64,000 nucleotides of DNA from Dysidea avara. Taxonomy: Eukaryota; Porifera; Demospongiae; Dictyoceratida; Dysideidae. The notes beneath the pieces were generated by a model. It saw nothing but the letters and a program-made list of their open reading frames with translations, did not search any database and was not told where the DNA came from. Every line of letters starts with the position of its first letter. Position 1 is the stretch's first letter. The position numbers and the translations under genes were made by a program. Location of the stretch: the NCBI RefSeq assembly GCF_963678975.1, contig NC_089280.1, forward strand, positions 14,893,280 to 14,957,279, in the 5' to 3' direction. Positions 12,201-21,393 of the stretch are shown here, in pieces.

Positions 12201-15200
12201 CAATTGCATGGAGTACTTGACGAAGATCCCAGGTTATTGTGAGAGTCTTTTTACAAGTTTACAAAAGGCTACTATCCTTGGAACAATTCACAATTTACGA
12301 TCAATACAAATGAACTGAGTTTTATCTGATGTAGTCTTACATGATATAACTCTTACTTACTGTATATGCCCTCTACTGTATGTACATGTGATTCAATGAT
12401 TGGTAGTAGTAGTATATAGTAGTAGTAGAAAAACAATTGTTTCAAAACTACAACTATTTCAGTTGGAATTGTTTCAAAACAATGTTTGACTTACTTGAAG
12501 AAACTCCCAGAGTTTTCAATGACACTTTTTGGCCATCTGCAGAAAGCAGCACTGATAGGAAATGTTCGTCTTCTTCAGTCAATTAAATTTAATGTATGAA
12601 CTGTTTGTCTTATGTTTTATACATGCTCTCAGTTCCTTTCTGTACAAATGTGTGTACATGCAAATTCTTAATGAAAAGTAGTAGTAGTAGTAGTATCATA
12701 TCCAGCTGACATCAATGTGTCATCCAAGGAGAGTGAAAAGATTCACAAATATCAACCGCTTGCAAGAGATTTTTATTCTATGCATCAAATGTCTGTCCAT
12801 GTAATTTCTGTTGTAATTGGCGACACAGGAGTGATGTCAACACAGTGTAGACAATTTCTGCAGTCTATCTCAGAGTTTTCTTTTAAGTTTGTTGTGCAAT
12901 GTATTTTTTGTGAACCTTGCCCACACCTTCATCATCCCTACCATTGTACTGTTGATAAATGAAAAGTGTAGAATTAAATTGGTTCGCAGAATTATCTGAT
13001 CAATTTAAGACAGTAAAGTGTCACATGAAACATGTGTGTTTGCAATAAATCTTGGCATGTAGTTAGCTTCAGCGAGTATCATAGCAGATTCTGTCTAATC
13101 GCACAACATTTAAATCATGTCTGCTCTTTTAACAGTCACATTGTATACTTAATTGTGCTTCTTATACATTACCTATACAAAATTAAATTACTACGGTGTA
13201 AATGAAATTTTAATCAGAACTACATACGCATGTGGTATGCATGCCATCAACGGCATCTATTAAATACACAGAATAATGTGGTTAGTTGGAAATTTCATTT
13301 TCAACTAAATCCCTAATTAGTACAAGATTAATAATGTTGATGCAATAATTGGAATATGACATGCACAACTAGTGATGTTTATTAACATGCATATTGTTTT
13401 ACAGTATTATTAAAGGATTCAAACAGCATTTCAGATAATTTTTTGCCACAACCACCTATCACAAGAAGGCGTCTGGTATCATTGCCATCTGCTGAAAAGG
13501 TAGACATGTAATGTGTACAGAGCACAGCAAATACGTATCTTACACACAAGTAAGGCATACCAAAAGATAATACTTAAAATCATATTGTGATTGTGTGCAA
13601 ATTTCTACATAACATTATATTAATTTATAGATTAATAATGATGATACCAATGACGCAAATGATACAGAAGTAAGTAACCGCTAGGAATTACCTACATATT
13701 TATCACAAGTTTCTCCTCTTTAGCCTATTGTAATAGATGATGGCTCAGATGATGTGGACAATGTTGCTAGCAGCAGTTCCATTGTGATTGTATGTGATGA
13801 AGTTTGATGGGCACAGATTTTTACTAGGGCTGAAGTAATTATGATCATGATTCTTTGCATTATTCTATTCAGAATTTTCTGGAAAAAGCTTTCAATGTGG
13901 TCCAAAATTATGCATAATTAATCCAACAAATTGAAATATATATGTGGAATTGACTTTTTAAACTTCTATATACTAGTTAGACATCACGAACCACTGGTAA
14001 ATAGCCAAACAAGTTTAGCAAAACTTATTTTCTGTCAAAAGTAAAGTCCATATTTGTTTACTGTACACAGAATACTGGTTTCCTGACCTCCTGAGGTTGT
14101 AAGCTGGTTCACATACACAACTAATGGCAGAATGTAACTATAACTAGCTATAAATATTTCTATTTGCTGACGAAATGTGCATACATTTGGTGCTTTAATC
14201 CACTGTCACGATCAAATCCATAAGGAACCAGACTATATGTACAATGCGCACATCATGGACTCACCTTTGTTCTCCTTTGTGTTCCATTTCTTTTCACCAA
14301 CAGTGTGTAAGATTGATCAGTGGTAAACCATGCATGTATAGCTTTAATATAATTTATGCGAATTGTTTTCCTGCAATTCTTTAAATCATTCACTGCATTC
14401 TTCATTATAAAGTGATATTTATTTTTGTTAGTTCATTGAATTACTATTAATGTGTGGATTCTTTGTAGAATGGTAGCATTGATGACACCCTAGAGGAGTG
14501 GCATCGGCTGAGATCACAAGATATAGAATCTGAGGAGACTCTCCAAGTTGACCAACAAAAAGATCTACTAAAATCCAAGGAGTCAAAAAAAGCTAAGGTG
14601 GAAATAATGATGTTTTTCCATTAATAAATCAGTGTTATCATGTTTTAGAGAATAGAAGAAATGAGAAGAAAACTTGAGCTCAAATTTTCTGAAAGGGGTG
14701 GTGAAATTTTGATAAAGTTTAGACTACCAGATGGCAGTGTGTTAAAGCAGGGTTTACTGACAGAAGACAACCCTATAGTACATATAATATAGAATGATGT
14801 TTATGTGAATTAGGACTTCACCTTGGGGATAATAGGAATGCTTTACATGGGAGTTAAATTTTTGGTACAGCAAACCCTATCAGATTTTTGTTTCTTTTTG
14901 TCTGTTAATTAAAATAACGCTTCTATTACAGCAATTTAGTGTATATATGAATTGGCTTCAGTTATCAAAATAATTCACATTTATTACTGGAGGTTTGGAT
15001 AACTGAGGATCCACTGTATTAAGCAAAATGCAAATTCATACTCTGTTTTAACAAAAAAATTTGTTGAGAAGCTTGACAGATCATGTATAGAGAGTTTCTA
15101 TTCTGTTAACTAGTTCTGGGCAGTATAGAGTAACTGGCTGCTATATTAGGGTATTCAATCACTTTATCAGAGTATAGGGCTTTTAAATGGATAATTAAAC

Positions 15201-15899
15201 TGTAGATGTATTGTTTAATGGCACAATGTGATGTGAACTTGAACAAATTACAGGATAAAAATAGCATTCGTTTGTCTTTATTGTTCCCTTAGTAAACTCA
15301 AGGTTCAACATGATACTAGGTTGCTACCATGCAATTATTTCAGGGGTAAAAGTCTCCCATAATAATATCAATACATTGGTCTCGGTTACATTACATGGCA
15401 TGTTATTCCTTTAGGTTTTGTACGAGTATATATTTTTAAAAGCAATGACAAATGCTGAAGGCTTCAAGATTTTATCAATCAAACCTAAGTGTGAGATATC
15501 TTATGATCTAGATGAGTCTTTAAGAGATCTCTGCATTGCTTCATCTATGCTTGTTGTAGAAGTTGATGAAAGTGCTGCAGATCCTCTATCATATCTACAC
15601 AATTCAAAAGTAATCATATGCTCTATCAGCACAGTTTGTATGTGTTTTTGGCTGGGGTGTTCTCTTAGAATTAATAACCAAATATTTAATGCGGTAACAG
15701 TTCATTCAATTTTTTTTTTTGATTTTAGGACAACACAAATCTATGTCGAATTTGCACATACAAACGAAGAGAGTGTGTTATGGTGCCCTGTGATCACACA
15801 GGAATCTTCAGAATGTGTGCGGATAGGATTAGCGCCTCAACTCACTGCTTCCCATTTTGCAGGCAACAGATAACTGCTATTCATCGAATCTACCAGTAG
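6257..15899 (+). CDS. Multi-exon SIM, coiled-coil, UBX-like and C-terminal RING protein
   Basis: Exons: 6257-6286 (first exon, tentative), 8384-8455, 13416-13499, 13631-13669, 13724-13789, 14469-14597, 14649-14777, 15415-15609, 15729-15899. Exons 2-9 have GT and AG at both ends, all introns are phase 0, and the last exon ends at TAG. Predicted length is about 304 residues. Exon 2 reads SSSSEDEFLLIS and exon 5 starts PIVIDDGSDD and ends SSSIVI; these are hydrophobic cores beside acidic or serine residues, typical of SUMO-interaction motifs. Exons 6-7 are charged and probably coiled coil. Exons 7-8 form a UBX-like fold beginning GEILIKFRLPDGS and ending SSMLVVEVDE. The last exon is a C3HC4-like RING (LCRIC, VPCDH, MCADRI, CFPFCR). 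The fifth zinc ligand is Phe and the last pair is CxxxC, so the RING may be impaired. Inferred role: a SUMO-targeted ubiquitin ligase or adaptor. For exon 3 an acceptor at 13404 is stronger but breaks frame; 13415 keeps phase. The first exon is the weakest part. Confidence 0.65.
6287..8383 (+). other. First intron of the RING/UBX gene (tentative); nothing else seen
   Basis: Sequence between the proposed first exon and the well-supported second exon. It is AT-rich, with scattered short frames (for example 6439-6621 minus and 7823-8035 plus) that have no recognisable content. If the first exon is wrong, the true start may lie anywhere upstream of 8384, including a CpG-richer stretch near 5870-6260. 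Confidence 0.35.
8540..10740 (+). pseudogene. LINE copy A: reverse transcriptase plus restriction-like endonuclease, decayed
   Basis: The most complete of a chain of related LINE fragments, on the coding strand of the host intron. In several frames one reads: an RT start near 8640-8720 (PAQKGYSRGQYGCVDHLLI), a palm motif at about 8785 (DYYKAYDSIPHNWLLEYL after frame correction), GIYQGDTLLFCLYLNPLS near 8970, and a YMDD-equivalent altered to LYMENL near 9080. Next come the thumb (IERLYL, GGHGLVNIENMHKRRLLML at 9530-9620), a degenerate zinc knuckle (HVLAGC near 10060), and RPDIVVF followed by VEISCPADINV at 10275-10350. The last is a PD-(D/E)XK restriction-like endonuclease signature, as in R2/NeSL/Dong-type LINEs. 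Many stops and frameshifts. It ends in a (TAG)n tail at about 10677-10740. Confidence 0.8.
10741..11344 (+). pseudogene. LINE copy B: 5'-truncated C-terminal endonuclease region
   Basis: Starts directly after the TAG tail of copy A. The first frame corresponds to the region after the zinc knuckle (YRHNLVAQVLHWHL, then THKPMPILEN and LLWDFGL, 10770-10930). A frameshift leads to FEVSCPADVIV and IEVIPIVIGHTGVVS (10990-11150), matching the endonuclease end of copy A. It has a stop in RTSRK-type sequence near 11075. It ends in a second (TAG)n tail at about 11317-11344, preceded by the shared 3' sequence GTACATGTGAATTT. Confidence 0.75.
11345..12429 (+). pseudogene. LINE copy C: truncated within the thumb/linker, endonuclease end retained
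   Basis: Starts directly after the tail of copy B. It contains KLAVLAQHLSASL and KETLCDKQLWLQ (11360-11560), then NPLHGKFFSLLQRNALNQ and CWLKQHLHSESEST, parallel to KHSLRSDSESS in copy A. Next come AIQDQVVATRVYEKKI (11675), THRHNLVA-type sequence near 11830, LKISCPGDINVSSKEEEK (12050) and VIEVIPIVFGHAGVVST (12150). Several frameshifts separate these blocks. It ends in (TAG)n with an internal TATA interruption at 12402-12429. Confidence 0.75.
12430..12696 (+). pseudogene. LINE copy D: extreme 3' end only
   Basis: After the tail of copy C, about 270 bp remain. The coding end reads YLKKLPEFSMTLFGHLQKAA and LLQSIKF, homologous to the last codons of copies A and C. Then come the shared 3' untranslated sequence and another (TAG)n tail at about 12677-12696. 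A short local duplication (TTGTTTCAAAAC twice) sits at its start. Confidence 0.7.
12697..12905 (+). pseudogene. LINE copy E: endonuclease fragment without a 3' tail
   Basis: Begins after the tail of copy D with SYPADINVSSKESEKIHKYQ, followed by VHVISVVIGDTGVMST and QFLQSISEF, matching the endonuclease end of the other copies. Homology stops near 12880 before the usual 3' terminus, and no TAG tail follows, so its 3' end was lost or replaced. After it (12905-13404) is ordinary AT-rich intron sequence leading to the acceptor of exon 3. Confidence 0.65.
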
Positions 15900-18800
15900 C
15901 AAACAGGTGGATTCGATAAATAGCTCAGCAACATTAATAGTAGATATTTATGTACATTAACAGTAGGTATTTATGTACATTATGACAATGTTATGCAATG
16001 CAGCAAGTGTCATTTTAACTTTTATGTGATTATAGTGATTCATGTTTATGTATAATGCTTTGCTTAATGCACAGATAAGGTCACAAAACAAGTGACAACA
16101 TCATACAGTACTGCATTTTAGGGTAATAATTGTCACCTGACCAAAATCAGCCTAACAGTATCTATACATGGCATAGCAATAATCACAAAACATGACAGGC
16201 TTTTACACTAAAAAAGATTGGCCACTCAGCAGTTATAAGAAAAGCGCACAGGTCAAGAGGCTACCATGAATGACACTACAGATGTGAGGAAGATGATGGA
16301 TGTGAAGCTATCAGAGTATCAGAAAGGTTACCTATTTGCCAAAAGTCAATAGTTACTTTCTGGTAAGTGGTACACTGTTACATTGTTAATCGATTCAATC
16401 AACAATGACAGCATGATAACCTTGAAATGCAGTCTACTGGATGGAATTCTGACATGAGCACTACAAAAGCATCATTTAACTAATGGATGTGTTAGCAGTG
16501 GCTCCAGTATGGGCAAGAAACACCTCTGAATGCCCAAAGAAAGCTTGTGCTGGCAATGGGGGTATTGTCATGATTGATTACCCATGCAGTCAAATGCTCA
16601 CTGTTGACTGTTACAGAAGTGGAACACAAGCTACTGTGTTCATTGCTGTGGTCTTTCAACTATTGTAATCCAATGTGAGGGAGTTTTTTTGTTTCCTGTC
16701 TGATAATTGGGACCTTCCTGTAATCTACTTCATTGTTACTGTTTTATCACATGTGCTCATCCCATTGGTTCCTTTGAAGGAGTAGGAGGTTTCCTTATAC
16801 ATTAACACTTCTACTGTCTAGTGGTCACCCACCAATTAATAATATGAATTTCTTGTTACCACCAGGCTAGAGTATCTATGCTCCACATTATTTCCGAGCT
16901 GTTAAAATAGCTGACAACTAGCCCACTTTTTTTTTAGGCACTGCAGGTAGTTTGTGTTATTTCATTATCATCTACCTGCATTCTTTTGTTTATTTTACTT
17001 GTCTGTCATTGCTACATAAACTTCTGGGTTTGCAAAATTGCCTACTTTTTACAGAACGCAAATGCATGTCTTTCTGCAGTTAAAAACTTCATCCACAGTA
17101 TGGGAACTGCTGGTATTCAGGGTTAGGAACGTACGCCTTGTGGCTGAGCTGAAATTAATTTTAGAGTATTGAAAACAGTAAATATTGTTCCTTATTTTAT
17201 CAATTGAGCTACTTTCCTTGCTGCTCTTATGAAGCTGATAATTCTTCATGATTTCTCTTCTTGTCTGAATTATCTTGTATGCATGTTTATGATATTGTAG
17301 CTGTATATTACCCTCTTTGATTTCTAGAGTGTTCAGTAGTAATGTTATTGTTCAATTAGTTGCACTGTACAGGTAACTACAGACCCACAATGATTTAGAA
17401 AGGGAGCACATTGGATTATGGGCAAAAATGAGGACAGCTGTTTAATTATGTCTGCGTGTGCGTGCATGCAATACGTCTGGGTTCACACAGAGTTCTTTAT
17501 CTACATAGTGCAGCATTCAAGGGAGATGTGTACAGTCTTAATGCATTAGAGTTCTACAGGAGGCAGTACACTTCAATAATCGAAAACACTGATCAATTAT
17601 TTGGCAGTTTTAATCTTATCAGCAAAACCTCTGTAAGTTGCACAACCCTTGAAATCCACATACCATGGAAATTGCTTTCTTTCAGCATGAAGTGACTTAC
17701 AAGATATAAAATTGCTGCCAATTTCAATACGGGAAATCCCATTCAAATTTTCCTGTTGGGTGAACCCTTAGATGGAGTTGTACACATTACATACATACTA
17801 TAACTGTATCACCCTTTGTGGACAAGAAGGAACACAAATGTTAGCACCTGGTCATGATATAAAAAAGCCTATTTTACAGAGACAGAATATGGGAGACTGT
17901 GTCAGTACATATGACTCAATTTAGAAAATCAGTCATAATTTCATGCGTGAAATAATCAGATTTCACTGTGTGTTATGGTTAAGACAGTTTGGTACTTGTT
18001 AGATTATGTAATTCATTGTATTTCAAGGTCCTAACTACTGATTGTTAACATTGTATACAAGGCTGTAATAAATAGTTTGAAATACCATATTTTGGTCACA
18101 AATACTGCAGGTGTCAAATGCAACATTGTAAGACAATACTCTGTATAGATGTAAAGAGTCTGTACATCAATAATTTACAAAATTCATACGGTAATCTGTT
18201 GAGTTTTGGGCTATTAAACTATTCAAAGTCTCTCAGCGGCAGGGGCTGCGTCGTACACTCTGCTTCTGCTAATAAATAGTGCTATTGGTAGGCTTGAGTA
18301 CATAATGCTTTATAAATTACCTATTATTCTTTCTGGCAATTCTTTTTTTATTCACCTATTATTCCCAAAGATTCCTGGAGTAATTCCTGGAATTGTAAAA
18401 GTCAAATGGATATTCTTCTGCAGCTGAATATAGATACTCTAATAGAGCAGTCACAACTAAACTTGTTAATGTCAAATCACTCTATTTTGTGTAGCACATT
18501 GTCGTATATGCCCAGTTATAACACACGTATAAGGAGAATAAGTCTCTTATCTCAACTACACAACAATGAAAATACATGGTAAAAGATTCTATATACTAAA
18601 AAAAATATCACTCTGAATATCATGCATACAAGATAAAAAAAAATTTGCTATACCATTTTATCTAATAGTGCCAGATCAAGAGGCCTCAAACTACATCACA
18701 ACCCCTCTAGCACTAAAAAGCATGTAACATTACTTATATTTTGTCAGGATCTACCCACATCTATGGAACATTAACTGACACTAATCTATCTGTTATCTCC

Positions 18801-19384
18801 ATTAGGAATAGAGCTCATTTCTGGGATCATTTCACTCGTACCTTTGACCCCCGGACCCACACAAACTACACTATCTCTGTCCATGTAGCCATTGAGTTAC
18901 CAAACAATTCTCTGTTAACATACCAAAGTAACACAGTATCGTTGATCACAAGGCTTTTTTCTCGCTCACTTTTATAATTTCTTCAGGCTGTGGGTAAAAG
19001 CCCACATTGTATGCTATAATTATGTTAATTTTAAACTGCATGCTATTCAGTATTTGAATCAGTACACAAAAAGATCACACAGGTCTAAACACTTGAATGT
19101 CAAACACCAATGGACTTTTTGGCACATGAAAGGACACAGTTATAGTGTAGTAGCACAACTCAAAAATGTGCACTTTTCATTAAACCATGAAGCATTCCAC
19201 ATAAAACTATAGGAGACATGTCTGTTTGACATACATAGTGCCATTGCAGATTTAACCTTTAGTGACCTTTATGGTCAATTTTGAAATGAAAAGTGGTCAT
19301 TTCTGTCTTCAACGTCTTAGAAGCATTAATATTGTCCCAGATCCCATTCTGGGGATTCCATTCAATCCCCAGTCTCCCAACCCC
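15900..19384. other. Long stretch with no supported gene
   Basis: AT-rich sequence after the RING gene. Open frames at 16483-16668, 17456-17695 and 18741-18977 lack recognisable domains and consistent splice structure. A copy of the dispersed motif CTCTAATAGAGCAGTCA lies at about 18437-18454. No larger repeat was seen until the minisatellite begins near 19385. Confidence 0.45.
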
Positions 19385-19833
19385 TACGTGTCTCAGTCTT
19401 ATGTCGACATGACTTTTTATGTGGACACGACATGACTTTTCATGTCGACATGTCTCAGTCTTATGTCGACATGACTTTTCATGTCGACATGTCTTAGTCT
19501 TATGTCGACATGACTTTGTCGACACGACATGACTTTTCATGTCGACATGTCTCAGTCTTATGTCAACATGACTTTATGTTGACACATGACTTCTCATGTC
19601 AACATGTCTCAGTCTTATCTCGACATGACTTTTTATGTCAACATGTCTCAGTCTTCCGTCAACATGATTTTTATGTCGACATTACTTCTCGTATCAACAT
19701 GCATGATTTCTCATATCGACATGACTTCTATCACTTCACATGTCGACGTCATTGTCATGTCGACATGGCGTGTCATGTGTCAACATGACTGTCATGTTGA
19801 CATGCATGACTTCTCACGTTGACAAACATGTGT
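19385..19833 (+). repeat. GTCGAC-rich minisatellite, array 1
   Basis: Roughly ten to twelve imperfect units of about 35-40 bp built from ATGACTTTTCATGTCGACA and TGTCTCAGTCTTATGTCGAC. Each unit contains one or two SalI-type palindromes (GTCGAC) or a GTCAAC variant. The unit length varies by internal deletions. Open frames at 19259-19540 (minus) and 19510-19822 (plus) are translations of the repeat (HVDM/CRHEKS-type), not genes. Confidence 0.9.
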
Positions 19834-19935
19834 CCACACCATTAGTAAACATTAAACCCGCAAAATTTAAAATTTTATGGTAGCAATCGACAGTCGCAGT
19901 TTTTTTTATCAACCTTTGGTACTAACGGGCAGTTG
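19834..19935 (+). repeat. Flank duplicated with the minisatellite, copy 1
   Basis: Sequence following array 1, including CCACACCAT, an AAATTTAAAATTTTATGG-like block and TCAACCTTTGGTACTAACGG. It recurs after array 2 at about 21206-21315, so array and flank were duplicated together. Both copies contain TACTAAC followed within ten bases by CAG, which resembles a branch point and acceptor, but no convincing exon follows in this copy. Confidence 0.7.
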
Positions 19936-20043
19936 ATCCTAAAATAAAAGGACAATCCCTCCGTCTTCCTTCTTCACATAACGATGTACAAAAGGCCATA
20001 ACTTGGCCGTACTTTGTTGTATTGACTTTTGCTTAGTGTCATG

Positions 20044-20475
20044 TTACTCCTCACGTGATGGCGATTCAGTTGATATATAGATATCACGTGATAATGTCAC
20101 TGTCGAACGAGCACAATGACGATACGAACGTAGAAGGACACAAAATGATTCAGCACGTCGTAGTGGGTGAGTTCCTTGTTTGTATGTTGAAAGTTTATAG
20201 ACAGGCAGATAGCTTACTCGTTGCCAATGAATAAAATCTGTTTTTCGAAGCGATAAGATGAACGCTTCATGAAATATGCTTGTTTGCAACCGCCTATGTA
20301 AATTGGAAAAGGTATTGTGCGTTTTCAATTGATTAATACAGTTCGTCTGCTCTGTATTAGCCTCCTGACATACCGCTATTACCATAATTTCTATACATGA
20401 ATGTGATGATGCCTTTACTATGCACACAAAATTGACTAACAAAATGGATATAATATAAATAAACTTATACATCAT
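20044..20475 (-). CDS. Hypothetical 143-codon frame with a signal-peptide-like start
   Basis: A minus-strand frame starting at 20475. The first ~22 residues (MMYKFIYIISILLVNFVCIV) form a hydrophobic stretch like a signal peptide. The rest has no known domain, with scattered Cys, Arg and Ser. No promoter or second exon is evident. A competing reading on the plus strand is a first exon starting at 20094 (MSLSNEHNDDTNVEGHK) that ends at a consensus GTGAGT donor at 20167 and is preceded by two CACGTG E-boxes at about 20054 and 20086. Neither is firmly supported, and both cannot easily be true. Confidence 0.22.
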   Translation of the reverse strand: MMYKFIYIISILLVNFVCIVKASSHSCIEIMVIAVCQEANTEQTNCINQLKTHNTFSNLHRRLQTSIFHEAFILSLRKTDFIHWQRVSYLPVYKLSTYKQGTHPLRRAESFCVLLRSYRHCARSTVTLSRDIYISTESPSREE

Positions 20476-20759
20476 GTATAAATTCCATATAATTGGGTAA
20501 CTAACCAGGTGCTAAATCTTTACCAAAATGCTTGCCAATTGTTTCCTAGACACCCCAACGTTCAAATGTGAACAATCCACACTTTTGTAAAAAAAGATCA
20601 TGTTCCTCTTCTCAACAACAAACTACGTATATAGCAAAAAAAAATAAAAAGACAACTGTTCAACTTGAGTTGTTTCATGGAGAAATCTCAAGAGTGCAGG
20701 TCAGTAGGTTGGTATATAAATAACCACACAAAAAAAAACCGCCAAGCTGTGAAAAAATA

Positions 20760-20964
20760 GTGCGGCCTTAAAAAGCCTGGGTGAAAAGTTGTGTAATCAA
20801 AGGTGGCGGCCAAGAAATGGCTGCAATGATGTTAATGCTAATAAATTTTAACAATGCACACAGCCATTATTAAAATTTTTTAGCATTAACATTATACAGC
20901 CATTTCTTGGCCGCCACCTTTGATTTCACAACTTTTTTTTAACCCAGGCTTTTTAAGGCCGCAC
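20760..20964. mobile_element. MITE family M1, copy 2 (well preserved)
   Basis: Near-perfect terminal inverted repeats of about 95 bp. The left end reads GTGCGGCCTTAAAAAGCC and the right end is its complement ending at 20964. Inside both arms is GGTGGCGGCCAAGAAATGG. The spacer is only a few tens of bases, so a transcript would form a long hairpin. No protein is encoded. The flanks do not show an obvious target duplication. Confidence 0.8.
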
Positions 20965-20966
20965 CT

Positions 20967-21205
20967 TCATGTCGACACGACATGACTTTTCATGTTGACA
21001 TGACTTTTTATGGTAACACGACATGACTTTTCATGATGACATGTCTTGGTTTTATGTCAACACGACATGACTTTTCATGTCCACATGTCTCAGTGTTATG
21101 TCGACATGAGTTATCGTGTCAACATGCATGATTTCTCATATCGACATGACTTCTATCACTTCACATGCAGACTTGACGAGCATGACTTCTCACGTTGACA
21201 AACAT
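20967..21205 (+). repeat. GTCGAC minisatellite, array 2
   Basis: Shorter array of the same units as 19385-19833, in the same orientation, starting immediately after MITE M1 copy 2. Units are more diverged (CATGATGACATG, GTCAACACGAC). It is followed by the same flank as array 1. Confidence 0.85.
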
Positions 21206-21315
21206 GTGCCCACACCATACATAAACATTGCATCAGTAAACATTAAATCCTCAAAATTTATAATTTTATGGCAGTCGCAGTTTTATTATCAACCTTTGGT
21301 ACTAACGGGCAGTTT
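21206..21315 (+). repeat. Flank duplicated with the minisatellite, copy 2
   Basis: Matches 19834-19935 with indels, ending in TCAACCTTTGGTACTAACGG then CAG. Here the next 80 bp (21316-21393) stay open in one frame (ASISGLNGRNKVWDHSNQNL) and end at a GTGAGT donor. It therefore resembles an internal exon, but I could not join it in phase to any other exon. Confidence 0.5.
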
Positions 21316-21393
21316 AATCTTTCAAAGTGAAGCGAGTATCTCTGGCTTGAATGGACGCAACAAAGTATGGGACCATTCAAACCAGAATTTAAA

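Noticed and set aside
19259..19822. Open frames of 78-93 codons with repeating peptides
   Set aside because: They run through the GTCGAC minisatellite; the unit length varies by non-multiples of three and no start or splice context supports a gene.
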